From NCBI RefSeq assembly GCF_900497805.2, contig NW_020954630.1, positions 5,321,864-5,385,863 of the forward strand: DNA of 64,000 nt. The letters run 5' to 3'. Positions within the stretch are counted from its first letter, which is position 1, and each line of letters starts with the position of its first letter. The notes below the pieces were generated by a model. That model ran no database searches. It was not told the DNA's origin and saw only the letters and a list, made by a program, of their open reading frames with translations. The position numbers and the translations under genes are program-made. The DNA is from Vombatus ursinus (taxonomy: Eukaryota > Chordata > Mammalia > Diprotodontia > Vombatidae). Shown here piece by piece: positions 1 through 11,639 of this stretch.

Positions 1-59
1 TTTTTGATTGTCTCTCTGACTGTTTCTAGATCAAGATTACTTTGCATATGATCACTGAC

Positions 60-69
60 NNNNNNNNNN
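60..69. other. Assembly gap (10 N)
   Basis: Ten consecutive N bases. The run marks a sequencing or scaffold gap whose true size is unknown; any open frame crossing it is unreliable. Confidence 0.99.
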
Positions 70-1045
70 ATCCATGTAGTGAATACTATTGCAAAGCAGT
101 TTGGCATAGCATATTGATTTCCTTGTGTTCTGAAATTCACTTAGGCAACTGTGAAAGTTTATTCTTAGAGCAAATCCATTTTAGCAAAACACATTTGGTA
201 ACTTTTTCTTCTGCTACAATTGAATCCTATAAAAAGGATTAAACCTTTATGCTTTGAAGTGAAACATTGTGATAGTTTAAAAAATATTCATGCAATCTGA
301 CCTAATTTCTTGACAACTGCATGATAATCAAACAACCCTCCGAGAACAGCTATCACTATAGTAATACGTACTGATGATTTACAATTACAACGAAATGTAG
401 CTGATTATTTTACATACATACAAGAATTTTCACATCCAGTTAAGTGATGTCCTCTTCAAAGTAGTCCCCCACTTGCGAAGCTGAAACTCCTTTTTCAGTG
501 ATGTTACCATTGTTCAGGACATTTCTGAAACTCCCCATCTGGAACTGCATTCAGAATCTGTGTCATATGTTTCCTGTGATGGGAATCAGTTGTATGGTCT
601 TTATCCTGTGAGCAGGGGATTTGATTTTTTGCATTCAGAGCCAAGTCTTGCAAATAACTGCCCAGTATTTGCTTGGGTCAGAAAATATGGCATGACTATA
701 AAATAATAAGAATTTTATGTGGCTTACAAGCTGTCACTAAAGTGTAATGTCTTTGTAGTTACCCTTCTCCCCACATGCATACTCCTTTGCATCTATCATG
801 AGAATAGGCTATTATTTTTCCCATTTCATTACCAGATATAGTCATTCTCATTCACAGAAGTAAATTGGACAAATACCTTATGGAGGTTATAGAAATGTGG
901 ACTAGAGTAACAAGATGAGGGTCAGTGCCTATCTCTGTCCCTTGTTATAGCCATGTGACATCTGCCTCTGACATGTTGTCTCCTTTCCCTGCGGTGCCTT
1001 CCATCAACCATCTCATCGCGGCTTCCTTCTTCCTCTACACTTAGC
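70..1045. other. No gene or clear repeat seen
   Basis: AT-rich sequence that looks single-copy. I recognise no SINE, LINE or exon signal in it. Short frames here have no family features. Confidence 0.5.
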
Positions 1046-1228
1046 TAAGGGAGCAATGGAAAGAGCCCTTGATTTTGAGTCAGATGACCTGTGTTCAAAT
1101 CTTGCTATGTACTACTTGTGCAAGTCACTTAACCTCCCTGGTCCTCAGTTTCTTCGTCTGTAAGATGAAAGAGCTGGACTAAATGATCCCTAAGCTCACT
1201 TCCTACACTAACTCTATAATCTCATAAA
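1046..1228 (+). repeat. MIR SINE
   Basis: Core-SINE order is visible: a tRNA-like start with 'gtgttcaaatcttg' (B-box-like), then 'caagtcacttaacctccctg', 'ctcagtttcttcgtctgtaa', and the tail 'ctaaatgatccctaagctc' typical of marsupial MIR copies. The copy is nearly full length. Confidence 0.85.
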
Positions 1229-1231
1229 AAT

Positions 1232-1530
1232 TTCTTTGTACTCCATGGAGTTTTCTCTGATTACTCCAGCCTTCCTGGGTTTCCCTCTTTTCAAACCTCC
1301 TTCCTATAGCTCTTATAATTGCTACACAACCACTTGATCGCTAACCATGTAATATTTTGAATTGTTTGCTTTTGTTTATTTTGCATTAGTCTTGTTTCTC
1401 TAACTAGGCTGTGAGTTTCTTGAGGGAAGGAGCCCTGTATTTTATTTCTCTTCATCGTCCACAGCATCTGGCACAGTGTTGAGGAGAGATGTTTTTCAAT
1501 ACATTTTTGTTGGTTTATTGATTTCATAAG
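1232..1530 (+). repeat. L2 LINE 3' end
   Basis: L2 3'-UTR landmarks in order: 'ttttctctgattactccagc', 'taggctgtgagtttcttgag', 'catctggcacagtgttgagg'. It starts four bases after the MIR and runs into a simple-repeat tract. Confidence 0.75.
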
Positions 1531-1597
1531 GCATAGAGTGATAGAAAGTATGCCCCTTCTTCTTAGAACAATAATAACAAAATGTTTACAATTTAAT

Positions 1598-1835
1598 ATG
1601 TGAGTGTATATATACACACAAGCATAGTATATACGTATATACATGTATGCATACAAATATATGGGTATATGTATATTTACATATGTGTATAAGTAAGGTA
1701 TATGTATGTATTTACATGTACGTGTGCAAATATATAGGGTTTGTATATGTGTATATACATATACATATGGATACATGTCTATATCCTTATATATACATAC
1801 ACAGGTTTTCACATGTGTATATGTATTATATGTGT
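1598..1835. repeat. Alternating TA/TG/CA simple-repeat tract
   Basis: About 240 bases of imperfect alternating purine-pyrimidine (tatgtgtatatacatatac-like). It is an old, degenerate dinucleotide microsatellite. Tyr/Ile/His-rich open frames on both strands here are by-products of the repeat, not genes. Confidence 0.85.
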
Positions 1836-1849
1836 TTATTAATTAAATC

Positions 1850-2015
1850 CACAAGAGCCCTTTGAGGTAAGTAGTAGTATAACAAATTACAGAAGAGAAA
1901 AGTGAGGCTCAGGGAAGTTAAATTATTTGTCTTAAGTCCCATAGCCAGAAATAATCAGGATTTTAACCCAGATTTACTGACTCCAGTTTAGTGTGTTGTT
2001 TCTGTTGTGCTGTAG
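1850..2015 (-). repeat. MIR SINE, reverse
   Basis: Reverse-complement MIR order: 'tttgaggtaagtagtagtat', 'agtgaggctcagggaagtta', 'ccatagccagaaataatcag', 'gactccagtttagtgtg'. It is moderately diverged. Confidence 0.7.
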
Positions 2016-2304
2016 TGTCTATAAGCTTGATATTATCTCCCTTTTATGTTTTATAAAACTTGGAAAGACAGGCTGAGAAGCAGAGGGCCAGCAAGGTTTT
2101 GGCCAGTCATCTTAGTGGGCAGAAAGAACACCCCTGAAGAAAAGTGCTATGGCTACATGAATAAGAAGTTTGGGATGGTCCTTGTTAACTACAAAGTCTT
2201 TTTTTTTTTAATTTGTATTGTTTTGAGGAATGCACTATTCCAAAGAAAACTAGTTTTGTAATACAATAATCAAATCTCTCCTCTCCTTGTTGAAATACTA
2301 GACT

Positions 2305-2690
2305 GCTTCAGGGTCTTCTTTATGATGCCTCTTTTCAAAGAAGCCTTGCTTGAATAGCATTATACTGTTTTTTTTTCTACTATTTTGTTAAGTATATTGT
2401 CTTTTAATTATTTTCTAGTTATTTCAAGTATGCCTGACTCGTCTCCACCATTGTATTTTAGTGCCTTCAAGGGTTGTTTTTTATATGAAGTAGTAGAAGT
2501 AGTAATAGTAGTAGCAATGATCATAATTATAACATCACCACTTTCAGTTGTGTGACTTTTGATATGTTTCAGAGTATATCCATATATGTTATTCTTTTTC
2601 ATTTTATCTTATTTTAGTTGTGTCTGCCCCATTAGGATAAAATACAAGGCTGTACACACAGTAAGTGTTCAGTAAATGTATGTCAAGATT
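2305..2690 (+). repeat. L2 LINE, diverged fragment
   Basis: The left part has 'tttcaaagaagccttgcttg', an L2 coding/UTR junction motif. The right part has 'cacacagtaagtgttcagta', the L2 terminal motif. The middle is AT-rich with (TAG)n-like sequence and could be a separate insertion. Confidence 0.5.
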
Positions 2691-3128
2691 ATCGAACCAA
2701 AGGAGAATTGCTTCCTATAATAAACAACCTTTTTTGTAAGACTACTTTGAGCTATACTTTTGACTGTTATCAACAGGTTAATCAACAATGTTTGTAGTGG
2801 TGTGAAAGCTGGTAGACTTTCAGTTCTGACATATGATGCTCAAGAAATAACCAGTATTTTGCAATGGTGATAAAGCATGTTGCAGAAACTGAATAAAAAT
2901 CTGGAAACCATAATAAGCTTCCAAATCAAATCCTGGTTGAGGAAAGGGAAAAGTACAGGGACAGATTTTTTTCTATATTATTACCAATATTCCTGAAGCA
3001 AAACACTATATTGGAAGAAAAGATATAGGAGATTCAACTAAGGGAGCATCCAATACAAAAGGATAGTTTAATGTTTTTGTTTTTAAGTCAGTCATTTTGA
3101 CCAGGTCCTTAAATCACTGTTCCATTCC
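2691..3128. other. No gene or clear repeat seen
   Basis: AT-rich, no recognisable repeat or exon signal between two L2 pieces. Confidence 0.45.
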
Positions 3129-3370
3129 TTGTGGAACTTTCTGATCCAGCTATACAGGACTACTTGCTGTCCCTCAAAAATGGCTCTCTATTTCCAGCTC
3201 TGTGCCTTTGTACAAACCTTTGTCCATGCCTGGAATGCTCACCCTCCTCACTTCTGCCCTTTAGTATACCTGACTTTCTTCAAGACTCAGCTCATAGGCC
3301 ATGTTGCAGAAGTTGGGTCCTTGATTGTGTTCTCTCCCTTATGCTCCTTCCATTGTTGGGAAATCGTGTT
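3129..3370 (+). repeat. L2 LINE fragment
   Basis: Contains 'ctctgtgcctttgtacaaac', 'catgcctggaatgctcaccc', 'cttcaagactcagctcatag', the classic run from the L2 ORF2 end into its 3' UTR. The 90- and 141-residue frames overlapping it are LINE shadows. Confidence 0.75.
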
Positions 3371-3394
3371 GCTTCTACCAGCACAAAATCTCTT

Positions 3395-3560
3395 CCATTG
3401 ATCCCCTTCTATTCATCCACATTGCTATCCACACTATTTCAGGTGGTCATCACCTCTTGCCTTTATAGTTTTAACAACTTCCTAATTATACTCCTGGCCT
3501 TCAGTCTCTTTTCTTTCCCTGTGATCTTCTGCATGCATGCTACATGCTTATTCTAGTGAA
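3395..3560 (+). repeat. Second L2 fragment, more 5' part
   Basis: 'ggtggtcatcacctcttgcc' and 'aacttcctaattatactcct' correspond to an L2 segment that lies upstream of the preceding piece in the consensus. This is therefore a different L2 copy or a rearranged one. Confidence 0.5.
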
Positions 3561-3719
3561 CTGTCTTTCTCTTGTCACTAATATTCTTCAGCCATTTATT
3601 AAGATAAAATAGAAGGTAAAATTTTAGAGGTCAAAGGTAAATCTATTAAATAGATCTTGCACATGAAAAAGAGCTACTAATAGATCTGTAGCTAAAAAGT
3701 TAGCATTATTTCAATGATT

Positions 3720-4100
3720 TAACCATCTATTGGGTTTTTTCCAAAGTTCTTTTTGGTCCTTCTTCTCTTATTCTCACTAAACCCTCTCACTTATTGACCT
3801 CATAAGCTTCTATCAGTTTAATTATCATCTCTACATAGATACCTCCGAAAAGCACATATTCAGCAATATATTCCCATGATTGATAAGTTCCTCATCCCCA
3901 GTTGCCTATTGGACATTTCAAACCAGATATCTTAAATGTATCTCAAACACAAAATATCCAAAACAATTCATTGTCATTCTTCCAAAACCAACACTTTTTT
4001 CATGCTTCCTACGTTTTGTTAAAAGTTGTTTCCATTCTTTCAGTTTCCCAGGTTTGTTACCTCTTGATATCCTTGATTCTTCTTTCTTTCTCTTATTCAC
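3720..4100 (+). repeat. L2 LINE, left half
   Basis: 'gttgcctattggacatttc', 'aatgtatctcaaacacaaaa', 'atatccaaaacaattcattg' and 'ctcttattcac' follow the L2 ORF2 C-terminal region. It is continuous with 4303-5070 once the intervening SINE is removed. Confidence 0.75.
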
Positions 4101-4295
4101 ACGAATGGGGGCCATCTCTAGTCATCCTGGTCTATATTTGGCCGCTGGACCCTGGTGGATCCAGAGGAGAAAGTGAGGCTGGTGACTTTGCACAGCCCTC
4201 CCTCAGTTGAATCCAATTCATTTGCAAGTCATGGCATCATCTTCCTGATGTCATAGTCCTCTTTGAGAATGAAGGATGAACAACAACAACAACAA
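4101..4295 (+). repeat. RTE-type SINE / RTE 3' end inside L2
   Basis: The body contains 'tggtgactttgcacagccct' and 'catttgcaagtcatggcatc' and ends in (CAA)n, the kind of short-unit tail used by RTE-clade elements. It is flanked by the direct repeat 'tattcac' (4094-4100 and 4296-4302), which identifies the insertion point inside the L2. I recognise the repeat as a common marsupial one but cannot say whether it is a SINE or a truncated RTE. Confidence 0.75.
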
Positions 4296-5070
4296 TATTC
4301 ACCCACATATCCAACGAGTTGTCAAATCTTATCATTTCTAGTTCCACAGCATCTCTCAGATCTGACCCCTATCTCTATTCATATAGATATCGTCATAGCT
4401 CTAACCTTCATAGCTTCTTCTCTAGAAGTTATTTGTCCTTCTAACTTTTCTCCCTGCCTCAAGTCAATCTCTCCCCACTCCAGTCCACCCTGTGCGGCCA
4501 AAGTGATTTTTATTGGGTGAAATTATGGCCATGTCATTTTTCTACTTAATTGATTCAACTGGTTCTTCTATGCTAAAATGTAAATATCTTGGTTTAGCAT
4601 TTAAAGCCCTTCACGTTCTGGCCCCAATGTCTTTCTAGCCTTATTATATGTTCTCCTCATGCACTTTATAATCCACCCAAACTAGTCTTCTCTCTTTTCT
4701 TCAATCATAATATGCTGTCTTCTTTTTCTATGCTATTTCACTTCTCCTATGGGAAAAGGCCTTCCCCTCTGTCTAGAATGCACCCCATCCTTACCTCTAC
4801 TTCTTAAAACCCTTTTCTTTCTTCAAGACAAACTTCATCTTCTACATGGAGATTTCTCTGATCCCCTGAGATACTGATTTTCCATCACTCCATATTTATG
4901 TATTTTCTTTCTATTCTGCATCTACTTATATATGTACTTTATATTTACTCCATTAGACAGTAACAGAGATTGTTTTATTCTTTGTACTTATATCCACATA
5001 TATCTTATATCTAGAATGCTGCTTGGCCCATAGTAGGCACTTAATAATTGCTAATTGTTTAATTGATTGT
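4296..5070 (+). repeat. L2 LINE, right half to 3' end
   Basis: Resumes as 'cacccacatatccaacgagt' and passes 'ccactccagtccaccctgtg', 'tttaaagcccttcacgttct', 'gtctagaatgcaccccatcc' and the terminal 'ggcccatagtaggcacttaa'. This is one of the longest L2 copies here, about 1.1 kb without the SINE. Confidence 0.8.
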
Positions 5071-6185
5071 AAATATTGTATTTATTTTTGGTGGGAAAAA
5101 TATGTTGACAAGATTGCTTGATATTTATTTATATTGCCATCCCAAGCATCTTTAAATGATGAAGAAATGTTAGCTCTCTGGAAGGGACTTCCCTATTAGC
5201 CGTGATGTTTTAGTGTGACGGTAGTGTTTTCATTTAGAAGTATAATGATGCATTTGTCAAAAAGTAAGGAGGGTTATTTCTCAGGAAGCAACTGTGAGCT
5301 TCAACAGCTTTGCTAAAAGCTTAGCTTAAATTAAATCAGTGTAAAAATTAAGAATTTCTCTGATTCCAGGAATTTTTTTTGGAAGATTATGTGCAAAGTT
5401 GATATCCTGAAAGGTTTCTCTGTGGCTCCGAATAAATCTGAGGTCTGATCCAGGTACCATTTTTTGTATTATTGTGTCAAAGGAAGAGAATTTGGTTCTC
5501 AGGAAACTGTGTAGTAAACAAGCAACAGAACAGGGAGAAATCAGACTGTAGGAGTACATTGAGGCAATTCTGGGTTTTCCTTCTCTGGGATCATAAAATG
5601 GGTGGTATGTAGGGTGAGAAGAAAGTATGACACCAAAGCATTCAAAGATGGAATGGCCCCAGGAGCTTATCATGTGTTTTCCAAAAGAAGATGTAGTTAG
5701 AGATGCAGCCAGGGAAGGATAGTGAAAAACATACATATGTAGATAGATAGTCTAGGGGTCACATTCTTTCACTTGACTAGTCGGTGTGTAGGGTAGGTGA
5801 ATATGTATGGTTCTATCCTATTTCAGATAGTGCTGAACACAAGAGATCTTCCAGATCTCCACCCTCTCTTTGTCTTCTAACTTTCAATTTTTTATTTGGC
5901 TATTTAAAAGAGGTCAATTTATAGGGTTGTTCTCCCATCTTATTGAGACTATGTTTTTTTTTATGTTGATTTTTCTGCCCAGAAAGGGGCCCTTTTGCCT
6001 TGCATTCCATCTTAATTCTCATTGAGACTATAGCTTCCCAGGTTGACCTATTATTGTAACCACCTTCTGAACACTTAAAGGTTGCTTGCTTCTTACTCAC
6101 AAAGTCTTTGTATGTAGTGTATATATTAGAAAATACTCTATAGCCACAATGCTGGTGTAGATGACATGGGGTTCCTTATCTAGAA
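5071..6185. other. No gene or clear repeat seen
   Basis: Includes a reverse 136-residue open frame (5326-5736), the longest outside LINEs and simple repeats. It shows no domain, no low-complexity bias and no splice support that I can recognise, so I do not call it a gene. Confidence 0.45.
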
Positions 6186-6549
6186 TAGAGATTCTTAACC
6201 TGGCTCCCCCAAACCCTAAGTAGTCTATGGATAGATTTCAGAGGATCTGTGAACTTGAGTGGGAAAAATATGTCTAAAGTAAATATACACTTTCACCAAT
6301 GTTTTGTTTTTTGTAATCCTATGTATTTATTTTATGCATTTGAAAACATTCTGAGAAGAAATTCATAGTCTATGTCAGATAGCTAATGGAGTCTATGTGA
6401 GCTCCATTTAGACCAAAGTCCTTGAGAGTAAAGACTGGTTTTTTTTTTCCTTTCTTTGTATCCCCATCACTTAGGACAGTGCCTGGCATTTAGTAAGCAT
6501 TTAATACATTCTTCTTGACTAACACACAAAAAAGTTTAGAACCCTTAGC
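6186..6549 (+). mobile_element. hAT-like non-autonomous DNA transposon, copy 1
   Basis: Starts 'agattcttaacctgg' and ends 'gtttagaaccctta', which is the inverted terminal sequence. The interior has 'cctatgtatttattttatgc' and 'aaaacattctgagaagaaat'. Two other copies are at 40112 and 47841. The 3' third is interrupted by an L2 end. 'ctaga' occurs on both flanks, compatible with a decayed 8-bp target duplication. The exact family name is uncertain. Confidence 0.65.
6400..6522 (+). repeat. L2 LINE 3' end inside hAT copy 1
   Basis: 'ccttgagagtaaagactgg', 'tttgtatccccatcacttag', 'gtgcctggcatttagtaagc' are the L2 3' terminus. hAT sequence resumes right after it with 'acacacaaaaaagtttagaa'. Confidence 0.75.
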
Positions 6550-6569
6550 CTAGAGGATTAACACCTGAA

Positions 6570-6770
6570 GACAATGAATGATGAGTGTTGTATTTTGAGG
6601 TCTGAGGATGGGTGTTTGAATCCTGAATCTGCTACTTATTATCTGTGACCCTAGGCAAGTCATTTAACTTTTCCATACCTCAGTTTTCTTATCTGTAAAT
6701 GAAACCATTAGAAGAAATGATCTTTGAGTTCCCTGTCAGTTAAAATTTCTGCTGTACATCTCTGGGTTAA
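6570..6770 (+). repeat. MIR SINE
   Basis: 'gggtgtttgaatcctgaatc', 'ggcaagtcatttaacttttc', 'cctcagttttcttatctgta' and 'atgatctttgagttccctg' in MIR order. Confidence 0.8.
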
Positions 6771-8120
6771 AAAATACTGTGCTTCTCCTACCACCCCCTC
6801 ACTCTACCTCTTTCTGACTGCTTGCATGCTGAGCTGGCCCTCTGCTTCCATTGCTTCCCCAACATTTACCCCCAAACCGCTTTGTAGGATTCTGACTTTG
6901 GATAGTAATCAAGGGAAAGATGTCTTTGAAATATCTACTCATTTTATAAAAATGTTAAGGTACCACATTTGATGCTCATTTTTTATCATCTGTTAGCTAT
7001 AAGCACCAACTGGACTATATTATTCAGTAACCTTCCAGAACTACCTCCTCTATGTAAATTTCTGTAGTCTGCATCTTAGGAAAATTGCAGTTGAAAAGGC
7101 AATCTGCCTGAGAGAGGAATCAAAGAATCGTATTTCAGTTTTAATTTCTCATCCATAAACTCCATTAGAAAAGGAAAAGGAGTTACAGAATCATCAATTG
7201 ATATGAAATAATGTTTTTCAAAAAATGTTAATGTCTTTGTTATAAAGTAGCACCTGCATTATTGAATAAAATATTATTCATGTTAGGTGTGATGCGATTC
7301 CAGTAGAAGAAATTACCAGCGAATGACCCATAATAAATCATATGCCACTAGTGCATGCAGGTAATACTGAGATTAATTCTCTCCTGATCGGAAAGCTTCT
7401 CAAACTCTGACGGGAATGTCAGTGTTGCTGGGTTATGGATGAATTCTAATGTAATTGTTTATTTTTAAACACTCCTGAGATGCAGATGAGGAAGCAAGAC
7501 CAGCAGATGCCTGCTTCATTTATTTGCTTTATGCAAAGTCTTGATGTTAAAAGAACAGAAATGCATCTTTTCTGGTAAACAAATTTTATTGTGTTTCCAA
7601 TTTTCTTAACCCCTTTTGGTCCTAAAACTTGGTCAAGTAAAGGAAGTCATTTGTGAATGGGGTTAGGATTGGGGGTGGAGAAGAGTTGCTTTTATTTACA
7701 TCTTAGAGGAAAATATTCCTTTCTGGGTGGACTTTGATTGAAATAGAGTAAATTTTAAACAGCATAAGACAGTAGCCTAACAAGACTGTGGCATTAAGGT
7801 TGGTACTATATTTGAGCCATGGCTATGCTCCAGATGTCATTGGTATTATTTTCTTTTAAGTATTCAATTTAATTCATTTGCAAATTGAATGCAATTATAT
7901 TATTTCCCTATTCATTTCTCCTAAGAGGAATGCGTGATTATTCTAAGTAGTTTTGAATTTGAAGACCAAGGAGACCACAAGAAGGACAGCCACATTTTTC
8001 TCTCTTGTATTATCACATTTCTCTGTCCTGTCTATTTTAGGATGAAAATAGATTCAGTGTCCCAGGGGAAAGAAAATTGCCTTCATTTTACAAATAGGAC
8101 TTCATGGGTGGAAAAAGAAG
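6771..8120. other. Repeat-poor stretch, no gene seen
   Basis: No SINE, LINE or microsatellite recognised. The part around 7280-7520 has mixed composition rather than a repeat look and could be conserved non-coding DNA; this is a guess from texture only. Confidence 0.4.
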
Positions 8121-8124
8121 AAAT

Positions 8125-8550
8125 GCTTTTATTCAACAAGCATTTATTAAGTACTACATGCATTGTATTCCACACATTCTGCTAAGTGCTGATGATAGAA
8201 AGACAAAAAATGAAATCAACCCTATTCTCTTTTGTAGAAGGGCAACAAGGACCTATGATACTAAATTTTAAAAAGTAATTTGCCTAGGGTGGAGCACCAT
8301 CAACTACAGGATAGACTTCTGTGGGAACTGGCTCATGAGCTGAGCTTTGAATGAAGAAAGTTAGAGATTTTACACAATAGAGTTGAAGAGGGAGTGAGTG
8401 CCTTCCAGGCATGGTGGTCATCCTGGACAAAGGAGCTGAAATATTGTATATAGGGAATAGTAAACATGCTAGTATATCAGGAACATAACGTGAATAAAGG
8501 AAAGTAGTGTTCAGTAAGTCTGGAAACCGAGTTTGGAGCCGGAGCATGGA
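8125..8550 (-). repeat. L2 LINE 3' end, reverse
   Basis: Begins with the reversed L2 terminus 'caacaagcatttattaagta', then 'ctgctaagtgctgatgatag', and continues into reversed 3'-UTR motifs 'gagtgagtgccttccaggca'. Confidence 0.7.
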
Positions 8551-8626
8551 GAAATTTTAATGGCAACAGGGAGTTGCTATATGTAACTATTTTCCCAACA
8601 GATTGAATTCTGCATTAAAACAAAAG

Positions 8627-8712
8627 TGTGTGTGTATACACACACACACACACACACACATGTGTGTGTGTATGCAAAGATGTGTGTATATTTATACATG
8701 TGTATATATATT
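8627..8712. repeat. (TG)n/(CA)n microsatellite
   Basis: A TG run, a CA run and a TG run follow one another (gtgtgtgtatacacacacac...). The order makes a short inverted repeat able to fold into a hairpin. Confidence 0.9.
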
Positions 8713-8857
8713 TGAAGAATGATGCTCTAAAATGTGTTTACTTACTCCAATATCTTATGTGTTCCTATCCATCCAATAGCTGGTACTCTTGCATACAAGT
8801 CAATCAAAGATAGTGTACTTATTTGTTTACTTAGGAAAATATAATTATGTCATTTTT

Positions 8858-9090
8858 CTATAGAGCTTTAAAGTTCATAAGGAACTGGGCATTTATTACC
8901 TTAATTGTTCCTCACAACAGTCATGTAAAATAGGTACTATGGTCCCCATTTTACAGATGAGGAAACTGACACTCAGAAAGTTAAAGTAACTAGTCTTTGG
9001 CTATAGAACTAGTAAGGGGGAGGGACAGGATTTAAACCAGATCTCTCCTGATTCCAACTCCAGTACTCTTTCCATTAGCTGCCAGATGCT
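8858..9090 (-). repeat. MIR SINE, reverse
   Basis: 'tcctcacaacagtcatgtaa', 'ccattttacagatgaggaaa', 'ggatttaaaccagatctctc', 'actctttccattagctgcca'. A nearly full-length reversed MIR. Confidence 0.85.
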
Positions 9091-9297
9091 AAAAATATAC
9101 CCATAATTTCAACTAGAAAGAATAATATTTTTGTAAAGGATATATGTTCACTTTGTGAACTACATATATCAGAGTACTCATACATGGTATTCTGTAGTGT
9201 AGTGTTATTATCAAATATTAGGTGATGAGAACTTCTAGCACAGGAAATTCACAAACAGTGGTGAAGAGTGCTCATAAGAAAACTCATGAGTTAGTGG

Positions 9298-9385
9298 TGG
9301 GATAAAAAGAAAAATGAGGGAGGGAGAGAGAGAAGAAAAGGGAGGAAGGGAGGAAGGAAAAGAGAGAGACAGAGAGAGTAAGAAT
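9298..9385. repeat. GA-rich low-complexity tract
   Basis: Purine-only stretch (gggaggaaggaaaagagaga-like). The Ser/Leu/Pro-rich frame on the reverse strand is its by-product. Confidence 0.85.
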
Positions 9386-9519
9386 AGAAAATAGAATAGA
9401 CTGTTGGGGCACAGGGAATTTACAATGCAGGAGGTCAGTACTATAAAAACTGAACAAAGAAGCCAGTATACTCTAAACAAATTCCAGAGAAAAGAACAAG
9501 GGCATAAGATATCATTTTG

Positions 9520-9630
9520 TCCTCTATACTTCTACGTATGAGTATTCCTTTTGTTTATGTATTTCCAACTTGTAATGCAGGCTTACACATAGTAGGTGCT
9601 TAATAAAGCTTGTTGGATTGGGTAGGATCC
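9520..9630 (+). repeat. L2 LINE 3' terminus
   Basis: Ends 'cacatagtaggtgcttaata aag' as in L2 termini. Only the last ~100 bases are recognisable. Confidence 0.6.
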
Positions 9631-10830
9631 TTATCTGCTGAACTAAATGATCTCTCATCCTTTCCCCTTCTAAAATTTTTGTTTCCATTTGTAGAATACA
9701 TGTTAGACTTTACCTTTTAAAGTAAATAGTAGGTGTACTGCTTGCCTGAAGCACATAATTCCTAGCACAGTTTTAAATATTTAATTTATGCTTAATCATA
9801 ATTACCTGCCAATATCCCAGAGGCGTTATATAAGCAGACTGGTAATCACTTTACTTACTATACTTACTTAACATGCAGAGTTGAGGAAAGAAATTAAACT
9901 GAGAGACCTACAGAAATACAATAGTAATTCCCAATAACACTGCTAACCAAAAACTAGTATTATGGGGTCAAAAACTAGTATTGCATAATGTGTCTCTGGG
10001 TAATAGATTCCATCATGACTGTATTTATTAAATTCACATCATTAGAGCAGCTTAGGTGAACCTAGAGAGACATACCAAATATTTAATCTTAGTAACCTTG
10101 GATTTATAACTTGAATTTAAAAAAAAGTATGATATCCCTTTTAGGTTAGATTTTGAGAAGCAGTATTTCTGGGAGTTTTAATGGATTAAGTCAAACCTGT
10201 TTTTCTTAGTGATGCTGAAAGCAACAGTTTACTATACCTAGATATTCCCTGTAGAATATGGTTAGTTGAATTAATTAAAAACAAAACACCATCCAGAAAA
10301 AAATGAGCATCCCATACATTTTTTTTAATCTGACTTTGGCCTAATACATGTAGAATAAAATAATAACATTAATTCAATGCAAAGTCTAAGACAAAATAAT
10401 CAAATTAAAATATATGGGAACTGTGAGGTATTTCATCACAATTTCATCCTTACTATCAATGGAGTCCAAAAACATTCATTAGCACTGGGTGATAGCAATC
10501 AGAGACTTTACAGAGCTAATTAAGTGGACACTGTCCCTGATGCAACTGAGAGATGGCTATCAAAGACATAATATATCCCATTGTGACCTCCACAATTTAA
10601 GAAGGACAGGGAAAACTTTTAGAAGGTTTAAAACAAAGTCTTAGGATAATTGAAACTTCGGAAAGTGTGGATTAAAATATTAGTTTCTACCCTTTTGATG
10701 CTGTGAACCTACCTTGCTCAGATGTGAATTCCCCTGCTTGCCAATGAGACTTTTCTAAAGTAACCCAAGTTATTTTCTGCCCTTCCTACCTCAGTCCCAT
10801 GCAGCTTAGAAGCCTGCCCCTCCACTGTTT
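9631..10830. other. No gene or clear repeat seen
   Basis: AT-rich sequence without a recognisable repeat or exon. A MIR-like tail 'ctaaatgatctctcatcctt' just after the L2 end is too short to call. Confidence 0.45.

Positions 10831-10874
<44 letters not shown>
10831..10874. repeat. (CA)n microsatellite
   Basis: About 21 uninterrupted CA units; likely polymorphic. Confidence 0.95.
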
Positions 10875-10877
<3 letters not shown>

Positions 10878-11552
10878 CAAATATAGATGAACTGGCAGGT
10901 GGATAATGTTACTAGCCTATTGGTGTAGTAATGCTGGTAGAATGAGAGACCATCATGGTCATCTTCAATTCTCCTATGTTTGGAGTGACAGGGGTCCCAG
11001 ACATTGGTTTTGATTCTTCTCCCCTCTGTTAGGCTCTTTCTTCTTGTCTTCCTTCATGGATCTTTCTTTTATCCTATTTAGGTATTTTTTTTTGTCCAAT
11101 AAGTTTGAACATAGAAAATCAAGCATTATACTTTTCATCTTTTGTTCAAACATGTAGATCAACTTGCATTTAACACATATATGGTTGATGAATGCCTGTG
11201 GCACACATGTAAACATGACACAAAACCTATCACTGGATTAATTCCCTCACTTTCCATATCTCCCAGCTCTCACTTAAGTGGCACTAAGGTCTTTTCTGTA
11301 GCTTTCCCTGTAACTGTCACAGCAAAGCGCCTTTTTACAAAATTACAAAAGTCTTAGTTGTATATACATTCCTGTATATACATGCATTCTTCTCAGGTGG
11401 GAATAGTTAGAATATTTGTACCGTTAGCTGTCAAGCCTTCCTCTTTAAGCAGTTACCAGTTACAACTAGTAAACATGGCACAGGTCTCTTAACCAGAATA
11501 TTCTGGAATCTCACTAACTTTTTCTCACTCTTTTTACCCAGCAATAAACATT

Positions 11553-11554
<2 letters not shown>

Positions 11555-11583
<29 letters not shown>
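11555..11583. repeat. (CA)n microsatellite
   Basis: About 14 perfect CA units. Confidence 0.95.
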
Positions 11584-11639
11584 TCATTGTATATCCACAA
11601 CACTTGGTAGTATTAGTGAAAAGTAATCTGAGGGAATAT

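Noticed and set aside
1291-1812. 173-residue reverse open frame
   Set aside because: Its first half is the TA/CA simple repeat (Tyr/Ile/His-rich) and the rest lies in an L2 end.
5326-5736. 136-residue reverse open frame, the longest not explained by a LINE or simple repeat
   Set aside because: No recognisable domain, no splice or promoter context, and one such frame is not surprising in 64 kb of six-frame sequence.
9235-9480. 81-residue reverse frame
   Set aside because: Driven by the GA-rich tract; Ser/Leu/Pro low complexity.
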